Source of the DNA: Burkholderiales bacterium
GTDB taxonomy: Bacteria; Actinomycetota; Thermoleophilia; Gaiellales; Gaiellaceae
Assembly (NCBI GenBank): GCA_025935595.1
Contig: JAICUZ010000072.1
Coordinates: forward strand, 1 to 10,324
Direction: 5' to 3'
DNA length: 10,324 nt
Position numbers and translations under genes: made by a program. The notes below the pieces were generated by a model. That model did no database searches. It saw nothing but the letters and a program-made list of their open reading frames with translations, and was not told the DNA's origin. This document shows positions 1 through 6,663 of this stretch, one piece after another. Position 1 is the first letter of the stretch. Every line of letters begins with the position of its first letter.

Positions 1-49
1 GCATCCCGAGGATGACGTGGGTGCCCTCGCTGGCGGCGTCGCCGATCAC
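1..49 (-). CDS. 5' end of an unidentified gene, cut by the left edge
   Basis: A minus-strand frame opens with GTG at 49-47, and its first four bases form a GTGA overlap with the TGA stop of the gene upstream. This is the same coupling used at most other junctions of this operon. Only 16 residues are visible (MIGDAASEGTHVILGM if GTG is read as Met). They start polar and turn hydrophobic, so a membrane segment could follow, but this is too little to name a family. The case for a real gene is the exact 4-nt overlap and the co-directional context; the frame could also be open by chance. Confidence 0.5.
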   Translation of the reverse strand, partial: MIGDAASEGTHVILGM

Positions 50-441
50 GCCGCGACTCTAGCGGAGTGCCGAGCCAGTGCGCGGGCAACTGCGTCGGCG
101 TCCGGTGTGCCGCCGAGCGCCCGCGCCGCGTCGACCCACGCTGCGCCATCGTCCGGGCGGCCGTCGGCCCGCTCCGCCGCGCAGCGCGCGATCAGCTCGG
201 CGAGCGCCGCCACCGCGGGCACGCCGCCCGCCTCCGCGACCCGCACGAGGCCGTGCGCATAGAGGTAGTCGCCGAGCAGCACGGCTTCGTCCGAGTCGCG
301 AGACTCGAAGACGCGCGGCCGGCCGTAGTGCACGAGGTAGGCCTCGTAGACGGTCTCCAGGCCGAGCGCAAGCTCGGCCGGGACGAGCGGCGAGAACACC
401 GGCTCCGGCTCGGGCGCGCTGCTGACCGCTGCGCCCCACAC
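46..441 (-). CDS. Small alpha-helical protein of unknown function
   Basis: This is a 131-residue protein if it starts at GTG 441, which is 13 nt past the hemL stop. A GAGG at 456-453 overlaps that stop and lies 11 nt before the GTG. GTG 399 is an alternative, preceded closely by GGAG. ATG 522 would place the first 27 residues inside hemL out of frame and is unlikely. The protein is Ala/Leu-rich, soluble-looking and predicted helical. Its middle (LLGDYLYAHGLVRVAEAGG) resembles the helix of trans-isoprenyl diphosphate synthases around 'LLGDYLxA', but the Asp-rich DDxxD motifs are absent, so it is not an active prenyl synthase by itself. It ends in a GTGA overlap with the next gene. The resemblance is from memory and is weak. 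Confidence 0.72.
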   Translation of the reverse strand: MWGAAVSSAPEPEPVFSPLVPAELALGLETVYEAYLVHYGRPRVFESRDSDEAVLLGDYLYAHGLVRVAEAGGVPAVAALAELIARCAAERADGRPDDGAAWVDAARALGGTPDADAVARALARHSARVAA

Positions 442-454
442 GGGGCTCTCGGCC

Positions 455-1711
455 TCAGCGCTGCGCGTAATGGTCTCGAACAGCGTCAATGGTCTGGTCG
501 ACGATCTCGTCGGTGTGGGCAAGGGACGGGAACAGGCACTCGTACTGGCTCGGCGCGACGTACACGCCGCGCTCGTAGAGGCCGCGGAAGAGCTCTGCGT
601 AGCCGTCGGTGTCGAGCTCGCTGAACCGCTCGACCGGCTCGTCGCGGCCCGCGAAGAGCGTGAGCATCGCGCCGACGCGCTGCACGCGCCCGAAGGGCGC
701 GAGCCCCTCGGCGAGCCGCGCCGACCGCTGCTCCAGCACGTCGTAGACGGCGGAGTCGCGGAGACGCCGCAGCACCGAGACGCCCGCGGCGGTGGCGAGC
801 GGGTTCCCGCTCAGCGTGCCGGCCTGGTAGACGGCGCCGGCCGGAGCGAGTTGCTCCATCACGTCGGAGCGACCGCCGAATGCTGCGAGCGGGAGGCCGC
901 CGCCGACGATCTTCCCGAGCACCGTCAGGTCGGGCAAAACTCCGAACCGCGCCTGGGCCCCGCCGCGCGCGACGCGGAAGCCGGTGATCACCTCGTCGAA
1001 GACGAGCAGCGCGCCGGCCGCGTCGCAGAGCATGCGCAGCGCCTCGAGGAAGCCCGGCGCCGGCGGGACGCAACCCATGTTCCCCGCGACCGGCTCCACG
1101 AAGATCGCCGCGAGGCCTTCCCCGTACCGCTCGACGGCCGAGGCGACGCCGTCGGCGTCGTTGTACTCGCAGACGATCGTGTCGGCGACGACACCCGAGG
1201 GCACGCCCGGCGAGCTCGCGATGCCGAGCGTCGCGAGCCCGGAGCCCGCACGCGCGAGAAACGGATCGGCGTGGCCGTGGTAGCAGCCGGCGAAGGTGAT
1301 CACGCGGTCGCGGTGCGTGAAGCCGCGCGCGAGCCGCAACGCCGACATGCCCGCCTCGGTCCCGGACGAGACGAGTCGCACGCGCTCGACCGACGGGACG
1401 GCGTCGACGATCTCCTCGGCGAGCTCCAGCTCGCCCTCCGTCGGCGCGCCGAACGTGGTGCCGGCGAGCGCCGCCTCGCGCACCGCTTCGACGGTCTCCG
1501 GGTCGGCGTGCCCGAACACGAGCGGCCCCCACGATTGCACCCAGTCGACGAGCTCTCGGCCGTCGGCGGTACGGATGCGCGGGCCCTCGCCGCCCACCGC
1601 GAAGAACGGCTCGTCCAGCCCGACACCGCGCATCGCGCGGACCGGTGAGTTGACGCCGCCCGGAATCAGGCCGAGCGCCCGGTGCCAGAGCTCGGTCCGC
1701 GTCAGAGCCAT
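455..1711 (-). CDS. hemL: Glutamate-1-semialdehyde 2,1-aminomutase (HemL)
   Basis: This PLP enzyme converts glutamate-1-semialdehyde to 5-aminolevulinate, the last step of the C5 route into heme, in the cytoplasm. The 418-residue protein has the usual family length and every landmark: IPGGVNSPVRA near residues 16-26, the SSGTEA cofactor loop at 115-120, YHGHAD at 144-149, FDEVITGFR at 238-246 with the PLP-ring Asp239, the Schiff-base lysine K267 in LGKIVGGGLP, and the C-terminal APSQYE...LAHTDE signature. ATG 1711 is chosen because GAAGGA (1726-1721) lies 9 nt upstream. The ATG seven codons earlier (1732) would put that ribosome site inside the gene. The start overlaps the hemB stop by 10 nt, so the two consecutive pathway enzymes should be translationally coupled. 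Identification is secure. Confidence 0.97.
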   Translation of the reverse strand: MALTRTELWHRALGLIPGGVNSPVRAMRGVGLDEPFFAVGGEGPRIRTADGRELVDWVQSWGPLVFGHADPETVEAVREAALAGTTFGAPTEGELELAEEIVDAVPSVERVRLVSSGTEAGMSALRLARGFTHRDRVITFAGCYHGHADPFLARAGSGLATLGIASSPGVPSGVVADTIVCEYNDADGVASAVERYGEGLAAIFVEPVAGNMGCVPPAPGFLEALRMLCDAAGALLVFDEVITGFRVARGGAQARFGVLPDLTVLGKIVGGGLPLAAFGGRSDVMEQLAPAGAVYQAGTLSGNPLATAAGVSVLRRLRDSAVYDVLEQRSARLAEGLAPFGRVQRVGAMLTLFAGRDEPVERFSELDTDGYAELFRGLYERGVYVAPSQYECLFPSLAHTDEIVDQTIDAVRDHYAQR

Positions 1712-2649
1712 GAGGCGAATTCCTTCGCCCAATACGTGAAGATCAGGTCGGCGCCCGCGCGGCGGATCGACGTGAGCGACTCGACCGCGGCCGCACGCTC
1801 GTCGAGATCACCGGCGGCCGCAGCGGCCTTCACCATTGCGTATTCGCCGCTCACGTTGTACGCGGCGAGCGGCAGGTCGAAGCGGTCGCGGACCGCCCGC
1901 AGCACGTCGAGGTAAGGCAGCGCGGGCTTCACCATCAACACGTCAGCGCCCTCGGCGGCGTCGAGCTCGCACTCGCGCAGCGCCTCGCGCACGTTGCCGG
2001 GATCCATCTGATAGCCGCGCCGGTCGCCGAACGACGGCGCCGAGTCGGCGACGTCGCGGAACGGCCCGTAGAACGACGAGGCGTACTTCGCGGAGTACGC
2101 AACGATCGGTGTCTCGGGCAGCGCCTCCCGGACGGCGCCGATGCGGCCGTCCATCATGTCGCTCGGGCAGACCACGTCCGCACCGGCATCTACGTGGGAC
2201 ACCGCGGTGCGAACGAGCAGGTCGACCGACGCGTCGTTCGACACGTGGCCGTCGGCGTCGACGACACCGCAGTGGCCGTGTGAGGTGTACTCGCACAGGC
2301 ACACGTCGGTCATCAGCACGAGCTCGGGGAAGCGCGGACGAAGAGCGCGCAGCGCGCGCTGGACGATGCCGTCCTCGATCCACGCGCCTGAGCCTTCCTC
2401 GTCCTTCTCCTCCGGGAGGCCGAACAGGATGACCGCGGGCACGCCGAGGCGGACGAGCTCCTCGACCTCACGCACGACGCCGTCGACCGCGTGCCGCTGG
2501 AGGCCCGGCAGGCGCTCGTTCGGCAACGCCTCGGGTGCGACGAAGAGCGGCAGCACGAGGTCGTCGACGGACAGCGTCGTCTCGCGCGTCAGGTCGCGCA
2601 GCGCGCCCGTCCGCCTCAGACGCCGCAACCGTGTCGCCGGAAAGCTCAC
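1702..2649 (-). CDS. hemB: Delta-aminolevulinic acid dehydratase (porphobilinogen synthase, HemB)
   Basis: HemB condenses two 5-aminolevulinate molecules into porphobilinogen, directly using the HemL product. The protein has 315 residues from GTG 2649, close to the usual 320-330. Key residues are visible: the zinc cysteines C117, C119 and C127 in DVCLCEYTSHGHCG, the substrate-binding lysine K188 in YSAKYASSFYGPFRD, and the Schiff-base lysine K241 in MVKPALPYLD. The Cys triad marks the Zn-dependent type rather than the Asp-rich Mg-type. GTG 2649 overlaps the permease TGA by 4 nt (GTGA) and has no obvious Shine-Dalgarno, so initiation probably depends on coupling to the permease. The frame stays open further upstream, but that part lies over the permease gene and has no HemB similarity. 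Identification is secure; the start is likely. Confidence 0.97.
   Translation of the reverse strand: MSFPATRLRRLRRTGALRDLTRETTLSVDDLVLPLFVAPEALPNERLPGLQRHAVDGVVREVEELVRLGVPAVILFGLPEEKDEEGSGAWIEDGIVQRALRALRPRFPELVLMTDVCLCEYTSHGHCGVVDADGHVSNDASVDLLVRTAVSHVDAGADVVCPSDMMDGRIGAVREALPETPIVAYSAKYASSFYGPFRDVADSAPSFGDRRGYQMDPGNVREALRECELDAAEGADVLMVKPALPYLDVLRAVRDRFDLPLAAYNVSGEYAMVKAAAAAGDLDERAAAVESLTSIRRAGADLIFTYWAKEFASWL
1721..1726 (-). promoter_or_regulatory. Ribosome binding site of hemL (GAAGGA)
   Basis: GAAGGA on the minus strand lies 9 nt before ATG 1711 and within the 3' end of hemB. It decides between the two in-frame ATGs (1711 and 1732) in favour of the downstream one. It is one of only two clear Shine-Dalgarno sites in the window. 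Confidence 0.7.
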
Positions 2650-3974
2650 GGACGGAATGGTCGCACAGCGCTGCGGGCAAGCAGCGAGAAGAGTGCGCCG
2701 AGCCCCACGAGCCAGGCCGTCTCGCGGGCGACCGCGCCCCACGGATGCAGGTCGTACAGCGTCGCCGAAAAGAGCCGAACGCCGTGGGCGAACGGCAGGC
2801 CGTCGCTCACCCAGCCGGCCGCGGCGAACACCTCGGGCGGGATCAGGCCGAGGAAGACGATCGGCAGCACGAGCAGCACGGCGACGAGCGACGCGGTGCG
2901 CGCCTCGCGCGCGAGCGCACCCACGAGCGAGCCGACGGCGCCGAGTGCGGCGCCCGTCAGCGCAAGGCCGGCGGCGAGGAGCGGCAGCCGGCCCCATGGC
3001 TCGCCGCCCGGTGCATCCCCGATCACGATCACGGCGGCGAATGCGAACGCGACGCCGAGCCCGAGCACGGTGGCGACGACTCCGGCGAGCGCGACCTTCG
3101 CGGCGACGAGCCGGCCGGGTGGAACCAGCCCGCGCGCCAACCGGCCGAGCACGTTCTCGTCGCGCTCGCCGGCGAGCGCGCCCGCCGCGAGGACGAGTGA
3201 GAGGAAGGTGATCGTGAGCCCGAGCGCGTAGCTCTGCACCTGTGCGGAGAGCGACGCCGTGCGTCCGCGTTGGGGCAGCTCCACCAGTTGGATCGGTGCC
3301 GCGGTGGCATGGAGCGCATCACCGGTCTGCGCGAGCGCGAGCCGTGCATCGTGGACGAACCGCTGGATGCGCTTCACGCGATCGGTCTGCGGCAGCGTGT
3401 CGAGCACCTTCTTCGTGCCGTCGAGGCCGATCACGTTGAAGCTCTCGCCGAGGAACTTGCCGTCGCCGCCGTGCAGGAGCAGCTGGACGTATTGCAGGTT
3501 CGCGTCGATGTACGCGCGCTGCAGCTTCTGGTTGAGCGTGTAGACGAGCGCTTGCACCTGCTGGCGGACGCGACCCGACGTGCCGCCGCGTGTCACCGAG
3601 ACTTCGAGCGTCGGGCTCTTCGTCATCTGCTGCAGCGTCGCGACGAAGCCCGGCGGCACCGTCAACACCGCGACGATCTTCCCGTCTGCGAGTTCGCGCC
3701 TCGCCTCGTCCGGATCGAGGTGCACGAGGGTGACGTTGCGCGACACCTCCTTGATCGTCGCCTCGACGTTGAAGTCGTGATGGCCGACGACGATGTGCGC
3801 CGGTAGGCCGTCCTCGTCGACGAGCGCCACACGCGGCTTCGCGTTCGCGTAACCGGCGACGAGCCCGAGCAACGCGGCGATCATGACCGGATACGCGAGC
3901 AGCACGAGGAGCAGCGCCGGCGTGCGTAGCAACGTGCGCACGTCCTTGCGCAAGATCAGCGAAACTGCCCTCAT
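2646..3974 (-). CDS. ABC-2 type transporter permease
   Basis: This 442-residue membrane protein has the ABC-2 exporter layout. A first transmembrane helix (about 19-40) is followed by a large extracytoplasmic domain (about 42-245) and a C-terminal bundle of about five or six helices (about 248-435). The segment GERDENVLGRLARG (about 269-282) matches the cytoplasmic coupling element common in ABC-2 permeases, where an 'ExExGT' loop contacts the ATPase. ATG 3974 is supported by an ATGA overlap with the ATPase stop; the earlier ATG 4094 would add 40 Arg-rich residues read out of frame over the ATPase. It presumably forms a homodimer with two copies of the ATPase encoded just upstream. The substrate cannot be read from sequence. 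Its coupling to hemB raises the possibility of a porphyrin- or heme-related role, which is inference only. Confidence 0.88.
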   Translation of the reverse strand: MRAVSLILRKDVRTLLRTPALLLVLLAYPVMIAALLGLVAGYANAKPRVALVDEDGLPAHIVVGHHDFNVEATIKEVSRNVTLVHLDPDEARRELADGKIVAVLTVPPGFVATLQQMTKSPTLEVSVTRGGTSGRVRQQVQALVYTLNQKLQRAYIDANLQYVQLLLHGGDGKFLGESFNVIGLDGTKKVLDTLPQTDRVKRIQRFVHDARLALAQTGDALHATAAPIQLVELPQRGRTASLSAQVQSYALGLTITFLSLVLAAGALAGERDENVLGRLARGLVPPGRLVAAKVALAGVVATVLGLGVAFAFAAVIVIGDAPGGEPWGRLPLLAAGLALTGAALGAVGSLVGALAREARTASLVAVLLVLPIVFLGLIPPEVFAAAGWVSDGLPFAHGVRLFSATLYDLHPWGAVARETAWLVGLGALFSLLARSAVRPFRP

Positions 3975-4558
3975 GTGAGTCGGCCCTCGACGAGCTCGAG
4001 CGTCCGGTCGGCGAGGTCGGCGAGCTCCTCCCAGTGGTGCGTCGCGACGAGCACCGCACCGCCGTCCTCGGCGACGCTGCGCGCGATGCGCCACACGCGC
4101 TCGCGCTGCGCAGGATCGAGTGACGACGTCGGCTCGTCGAGCAGCAGCACGTGCGGTGAGGAGAGCAGCGCCAGCGCGACGTCGAGTCGCTGCCGGTTGC
4201 CCACCGACAGAGACGACGCGCGCGTCTCGGCCGGCAGCTCGAACTCACGGGCAAGCTCGTCGGCGCGCGCGGGCGGCACGCGCTCGAGCGCCGCGAACAG
4301 GCGCAGGTTCTCGAGCGCGGTCAGCCGGCCGTAGTGCGCCGCGCGCTGCGGCACCCAGCCGACGCGGTCCGGGCGCTCGACCGTGCCCTCGCTCGGCTCC
4401 AGCGCCCCGGCGAGGATCGCGAGCAGCGTCGACTTGCCGGCGCCGTTCGGGCCGACGAGCGCGACCACCTCACCGGCGGCGAGCGAGACGTCCGTCGGCT
4501 CGAGTGCGACGCGCGACCCGAAGCTGCGCGCCACACCACGGGCTGCCAACACCGTCAC
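3971..4558 (-). CDS. ABC transporter ATP-binding protein (short, exporter type)
   Basis: This is a 195-residue nucleotide-binding domain. It has Walker A GPNGAGKST at 36-44, Q-loop Q71 in WVPQ, signature SLSVGNRQR at 116-124, Walker B VLLLDEP at 137-143 with catalytic E142, D-loop SSLD at 145-148, and H-loop H174 in ATHH. The signature reads LSVGN rather than LSGGQ. The length is at the short end for the family, close to CcmA-like ATPases. GTG 4558 overlaps the upstream TGA as GTGA, and the gene ends with ATGA into its permease. It energises the ABC-2 permease from the cytoplasmic face. Family membership is certain; the substrate is unknown. Confidence 0.93.
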   Translation of the reverse strand: MTVLAARGVARSFGSRVALEPTDVSLAAGEVVALVGPNGAGKSTLLAILAGALEPSEGTVERPDRVGWVPQRAAHYGRLTALENLRLFAALERVPPARADELAREFELPAETRASSLSVGNRQRLDVALALLSSPHVLLLDEPTSSLDPAQRERVWRIARSVAEDGGAVLVATHHWEELADLADRTLELVEGRLT

Positions 4559-5730
4559 CGGCGTTCGACGAGCTCGACGGGCACGTCTTCGGCGGGCTCG
4601 TCCCGACCCCACGGCTCGAGCCGGATCCGGCCGGAGAAGAATTCCCACATCGCGCGGCCGACGGCGAGCAACGGCAGTGCGGTGAGCGCTCCCGGCAGCC
4701 CGTACAGCTCGGTGCCGGCGCCGAGCCCGAAGATCACGAGCAGCGGGTGCAGGCGCAGCGCGTTGCCCATCACCTTCGGCACGACGACGTGACCCTCGAT
4801 CTGGTGGATGCCGAGGAAGAGGAGCACGACCCAGAGCGCCGAGAGCGGGTGCACGACGAGCGCGTAGATGAGCGGCGGAATCGCACCGAGCCACGGCCCG
4901 AGGTACGGGATGATCTCTGTCACCGCGACCCACGCGCCGAACAACAGTGCGTACTGCTGTGCGTGCGGCAGTAGCCCGATCACCGCCAGCAGCCAGAGAC
5001 CGAAGCCGGCGCTCGTGCCGATGATCAGGCTCAGTGCGATCTGACCTCGGACGTACGACGCGAGGGCGTTCTCCATCGCGCGGAGAAGCGACGCCTCACC
5101 CGGTCGAGGCGGGAACCGCCGGTCGATCCAGCGGCCGAGCCGCTGCATGTCGAGAAGCATGTAGATCGACACGACGAGCAAGAGGACGACGCTGAAGAGC
5201 GTCTTGCCGATCGAGATCGCGGCACCTTCCACGAACGTGACGATCCGGTGCGTGGACTTGCCGACGTCCCGCCGCTGGATCTGCCGCACCAGCCGGTGGC
5301 CGCGCTCCTCCACCTTCACGGATTTCAGGTGGTGGCGGTTGAGCCAGCGCTGGAGCCGGTCGACGTCGAGGTAGGCAGACGTCCGTCCGGATCCGGCGTG
5401 AGGATGCGTGAAGTAGTCGTTGAACCTGGTCGCCGCGGTCTTCGTCTCGGAGACGACGGCGGTGGCGATGGCGAAGATGATCAGCGCGAGCACCGCGAGG
5501 AACGCCAGGTACACGAACGCGACCGAGAGGCCGCGGGGAAGCTTGACCCGCTGGAGCGCGCGGACGAGCGGATCCAGCAGCAGAGCCACGAGCGCCGCCA
5601 CCGTGAACAGGAAGACGACGTGAATCACCCGCGTCGCGAGGATCCACACGAGGAGCACGAGGAGCGGCAGCCCGACCAGCTGGACCCAGCGCGGGATCCG
5701 CAGCCGCGGCGGGAGGCCGACGGAGTTCAC
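4555..5730 (-). CDS. AI-2E/PerM family membrane protein
   Basis: This 391-residue polytopic protein belongs to the AI-2E transporter (PerM/YdiK/TqsA) family. Three N-terminal helices (about 15-32, 35-52, 68-90) are followed by a family-typical hydrophilic stretch (about 94-170). A helix at about 176-194 and a C-terminal bundle with the signatures EIIPYLGPWLGAIPP (272-286) and HQIEGHVVVPKVMG (309-322) follow. Members have been linked to autoinducer-2 export, Na+/H+ antiport or lipid movement, so the substrate is open. GTG 5730 is preferred because it begins the conserved hydrophobic N-terminus and sits 7 nt after a -10-like TAGCAT; no Shine-Dalgarno is present. Frame sequence further upstream (to ATG 5922) is Arg/Gly-rich and crosses into the divergent gene. 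This is the first gene of the operon that ends in the heme genes. Confidence 0.9.
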   Translation of the reverse strand: MNSVGLPPRLRIPRWVQLVGLPLLVLLVWILATRVIHVVFLFTVAALVALLLDPLVRALQRVKLPRGLSVAFVYLAFLAVLALIIFAIATAVVSETKTAATRFNDYFTHPHAGSGRTSAYLDVDRLQRWLNRHHLKSVKVEERGHRLVRQIQRRDVGKSTHRIVTFVEGAAISIGKTLFSVVLLLVVSIYMLLDMQRLGRWIDRRFPPRPGEASLLRAMENALASYVRGQIALSLIIGTSAGFGLWLLAVIGLLPHAQQYALLFGAWVAVTEIIPYLGPWLGAIPPLIYALVVHPLSALWVVLLFLGIHQIEGHVVVPKVMGNALRLHPLLVIFGLGAGTELYGLPGALTALPLLAVGRAMWEFFSGRIRLEPWGRDEPAEDVPVELVERR

Positions 5731-5737
5731 GGAGGCG

Positions 5738-5743
5738 ATGCTA
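5738..5743 (-). promoter_or_regulatory. Candidate -10 box for the minus-strand ABC/hem operon (TAGCAT)
   Basis: TAGCAT on the minus strand fits the actinobacterial TANNNT pattern. It is separated from GTG 5730 by exactly 7 nt, which would start the transcript at or next to the start codon (leaderless). No good -35 match is seen 16-18 nt upstream (GCGGAT at 17). The absence of a Shine-Dalgarno before this GTG is consistent with leaderless initiation. Confidence 0.4.
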
Positions 5744-5835
5744 CTGCCCGCGTCGTACCGATCCGCCCGCCCGACTGGGACTGGTCGGCAACGTTCGACG
5801 GATCCCTCGCACTCGACCCCTGGGCGTTTACCCGG

Positions 5836-5864
5836 TTGAAACCAGATGACTCGTTCGCTACGGT
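5836..5864 (+). promoter_or_regulatory. Sigma-70-like promoter for the LytM/YmdB-like pair
   Basis: TTGAAA (5836-5841) and TACGGT (5859-5864) are separated by exactly 17 nt. The -35 matches consensus in five of six bases and the -10 fits TANNNT. The -10 ends 7 nt before ATG 5872, so the predicted transcript starts at or within a base or two of the ATG, giving a leaderless mRNA. GGTT-GA-AACC (5834-5843), a short palindrome, overlaps the -35 and could bind a regulator. Confidence 0.55.
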
Positions 5865-5871
5865 GCCCGCC

Positions 5872-6651
5872 ATGTCGCCCCCGGTGCCCCACCGGCGGCC
5901 CGTGCGTGCACACCGCCGGCACCTGGAGCGCGAGCGGCGCGTGCGCCGCCTCGCCGTCTTGCTCGCGATCGCCGTCGTCGCGCTCGTCGTGCTGCTCGTC
6001 TCCGCGTTCGGCGGAGACGGGAAGGCGGTGCAGGCACCGACCCCTGCGAGCGCCGCGCGCCTGCTTCCGGCCGGGCCTCCCTCACCCGAGATCGTGGCCC
6101 GCCTCGGCTCGTTGCATCTGCAGCTTCCCGTCAGCCAGTCGCGGGTGACGACGATCGGCTACCAGGGCGGCGCCGCCGGCGCAGTTGCGCTCTCGCCGCT
6201 CGGCACCCAGGCAAACGAAGGCGTGCTGAAGCGGGTCGTGCACGCCATCTTCGGCTCGTCGACCGGATCACCCCGCTGGTACCAGCTGCCGGGCGGACAG
6301 GGACCGTCGACGTCGTCGCTCGACGTCGGAGCGCCCGCCGGCACCGACGTGTACTCCCCTGTCGACGGCATCGTGCTCGCGATCGACGAGATCGTGATCG
6401 ACGGCCGTGCGTTCGGGTCACGCATCGACATCCAGCCTTCCGGCGCGCCCTCGCTCGTCGTGTCGGTGTCGCACGTCCAGATCGATCCGGCGCTCGTCGT
6501 CGGCTCACAGCTCTCGGCCGCCGCGACGAAGCTCGGCGCGGTGGTCGACTTCACGCACGCGGAGCACCAGTCGCTCTCGCGTTACACGAACGACTCGGGG
6601 AATCACGTCGCGATCGAGGTACATCCCTCGGCGACGCTCGGCCTCGACTAG
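5872..6651 (+). CDS. Membrane-anchored, degenerate LytM/M23-like protein
   Basis: The protein has 259 residues: an Arg-rich cytoplasmic start, one transmembrane helix (about 27-46), a Pro/Ala linker, a stretch RVTTIGYQGG...GTQANEG (about 91-117), and a C-terminal LytM-like beta domain (about 145-252). The pattern SSLDVGAPAGTDVYSPVDG (148-166) matches the M23 'HxxxD...aP.Gt.V.ap.dG' region. D151 is kept, but the partner His at 147 is Thr. The final HxH motif reads H245-V-A247, so the second His is also lost. H201 in VSVSHVQ fits the family's 'yaHL' strand. Peptidase activity is therefore unlikely, and a binding or activator role, as for EnvC/NlpD-type degenerate LytM proteins, is possible. ATG 5872 lies 7 nt after a promoter -10. 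The TAG stop abuts the next gene's ribosome site. Confidence 0.82.
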   Translation: MSPPVPHRRPVRAHRRHLERERRVRRLAVLLAIAVVALVVLLVSAFGGDGKAVQAPTPASAARLLPAGPPSPEIVARLGSLHLQLPVSQSRVTTIGYQGGAAGAVALSPLGTQANEGVLKRVVHAIFGSSTGSPRWYQLPGGQGPSTSSLDVGAPAGTDVYSPVDGIVLAIDEIVIDGRAFGSRIDIQPSGAPSLVVSVSHVQIDPALVVGSQLSAAATKLGAVVDFTHAEHQSLSRYTNDSGNHVAIEVHPSATLGLD

Positions 6652-6656
6652 AAAGG
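6651..6656 (+). promoter_or_regulatory. Ribosome binding site (GAAAGG) for the YmdB-like gene
   Basis: GAAAGG begins on the last base of the LytM-like TAG stop and lies 7 nt before ATC 6664, an ideal spacing. It is 22 nt before the first canonical in-frame codon, GTG 6679, which is too far. It therefore argues for initiation at ATC 6664. Confidence 0.6.
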
Positions 6657-6663
6657 TCGTCCG

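Noticed and set aside
470..1648. A 392-codon open frame on the plus strand opposite hemL
   Set aside because: It is antisense to a gene with every HemL catalytic motif. Its product is Arg/Glu/Ala-rich with no recognisable domain, as expected for an open complement in GC-rich DNA.
2650..2997. Longer HemB starting at ATG 2997
   Set aside because: The extra 116 residues are Arg/Ala-rich and overlap the permease C-terminus out of frame. GTG 2649 gives normal HemB length and GTGA coupling.
5771..5788. CCGAC-N8-GTCGG inverted repeat in the divergent region
   Set aside because: Arms of 5 bp are common by chance at this GC content, and nothing else marks it as an operator.
5248..5871. Upstream extension of the LytM-like reading frame
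   Set aside because: It runs antisense through the AI-2E gene with charged low-complexity sequence. The promoter 5836-5864 and ATG 5872 give a consistent start after it.
5731..5922. N-terminal extension of the AI-2E protein to ATG 5922
   Set aside because: The extension is not family-like and overlaps the divergent gene and its promoter. The -10 box before GTG 5730 fits the shorter form.
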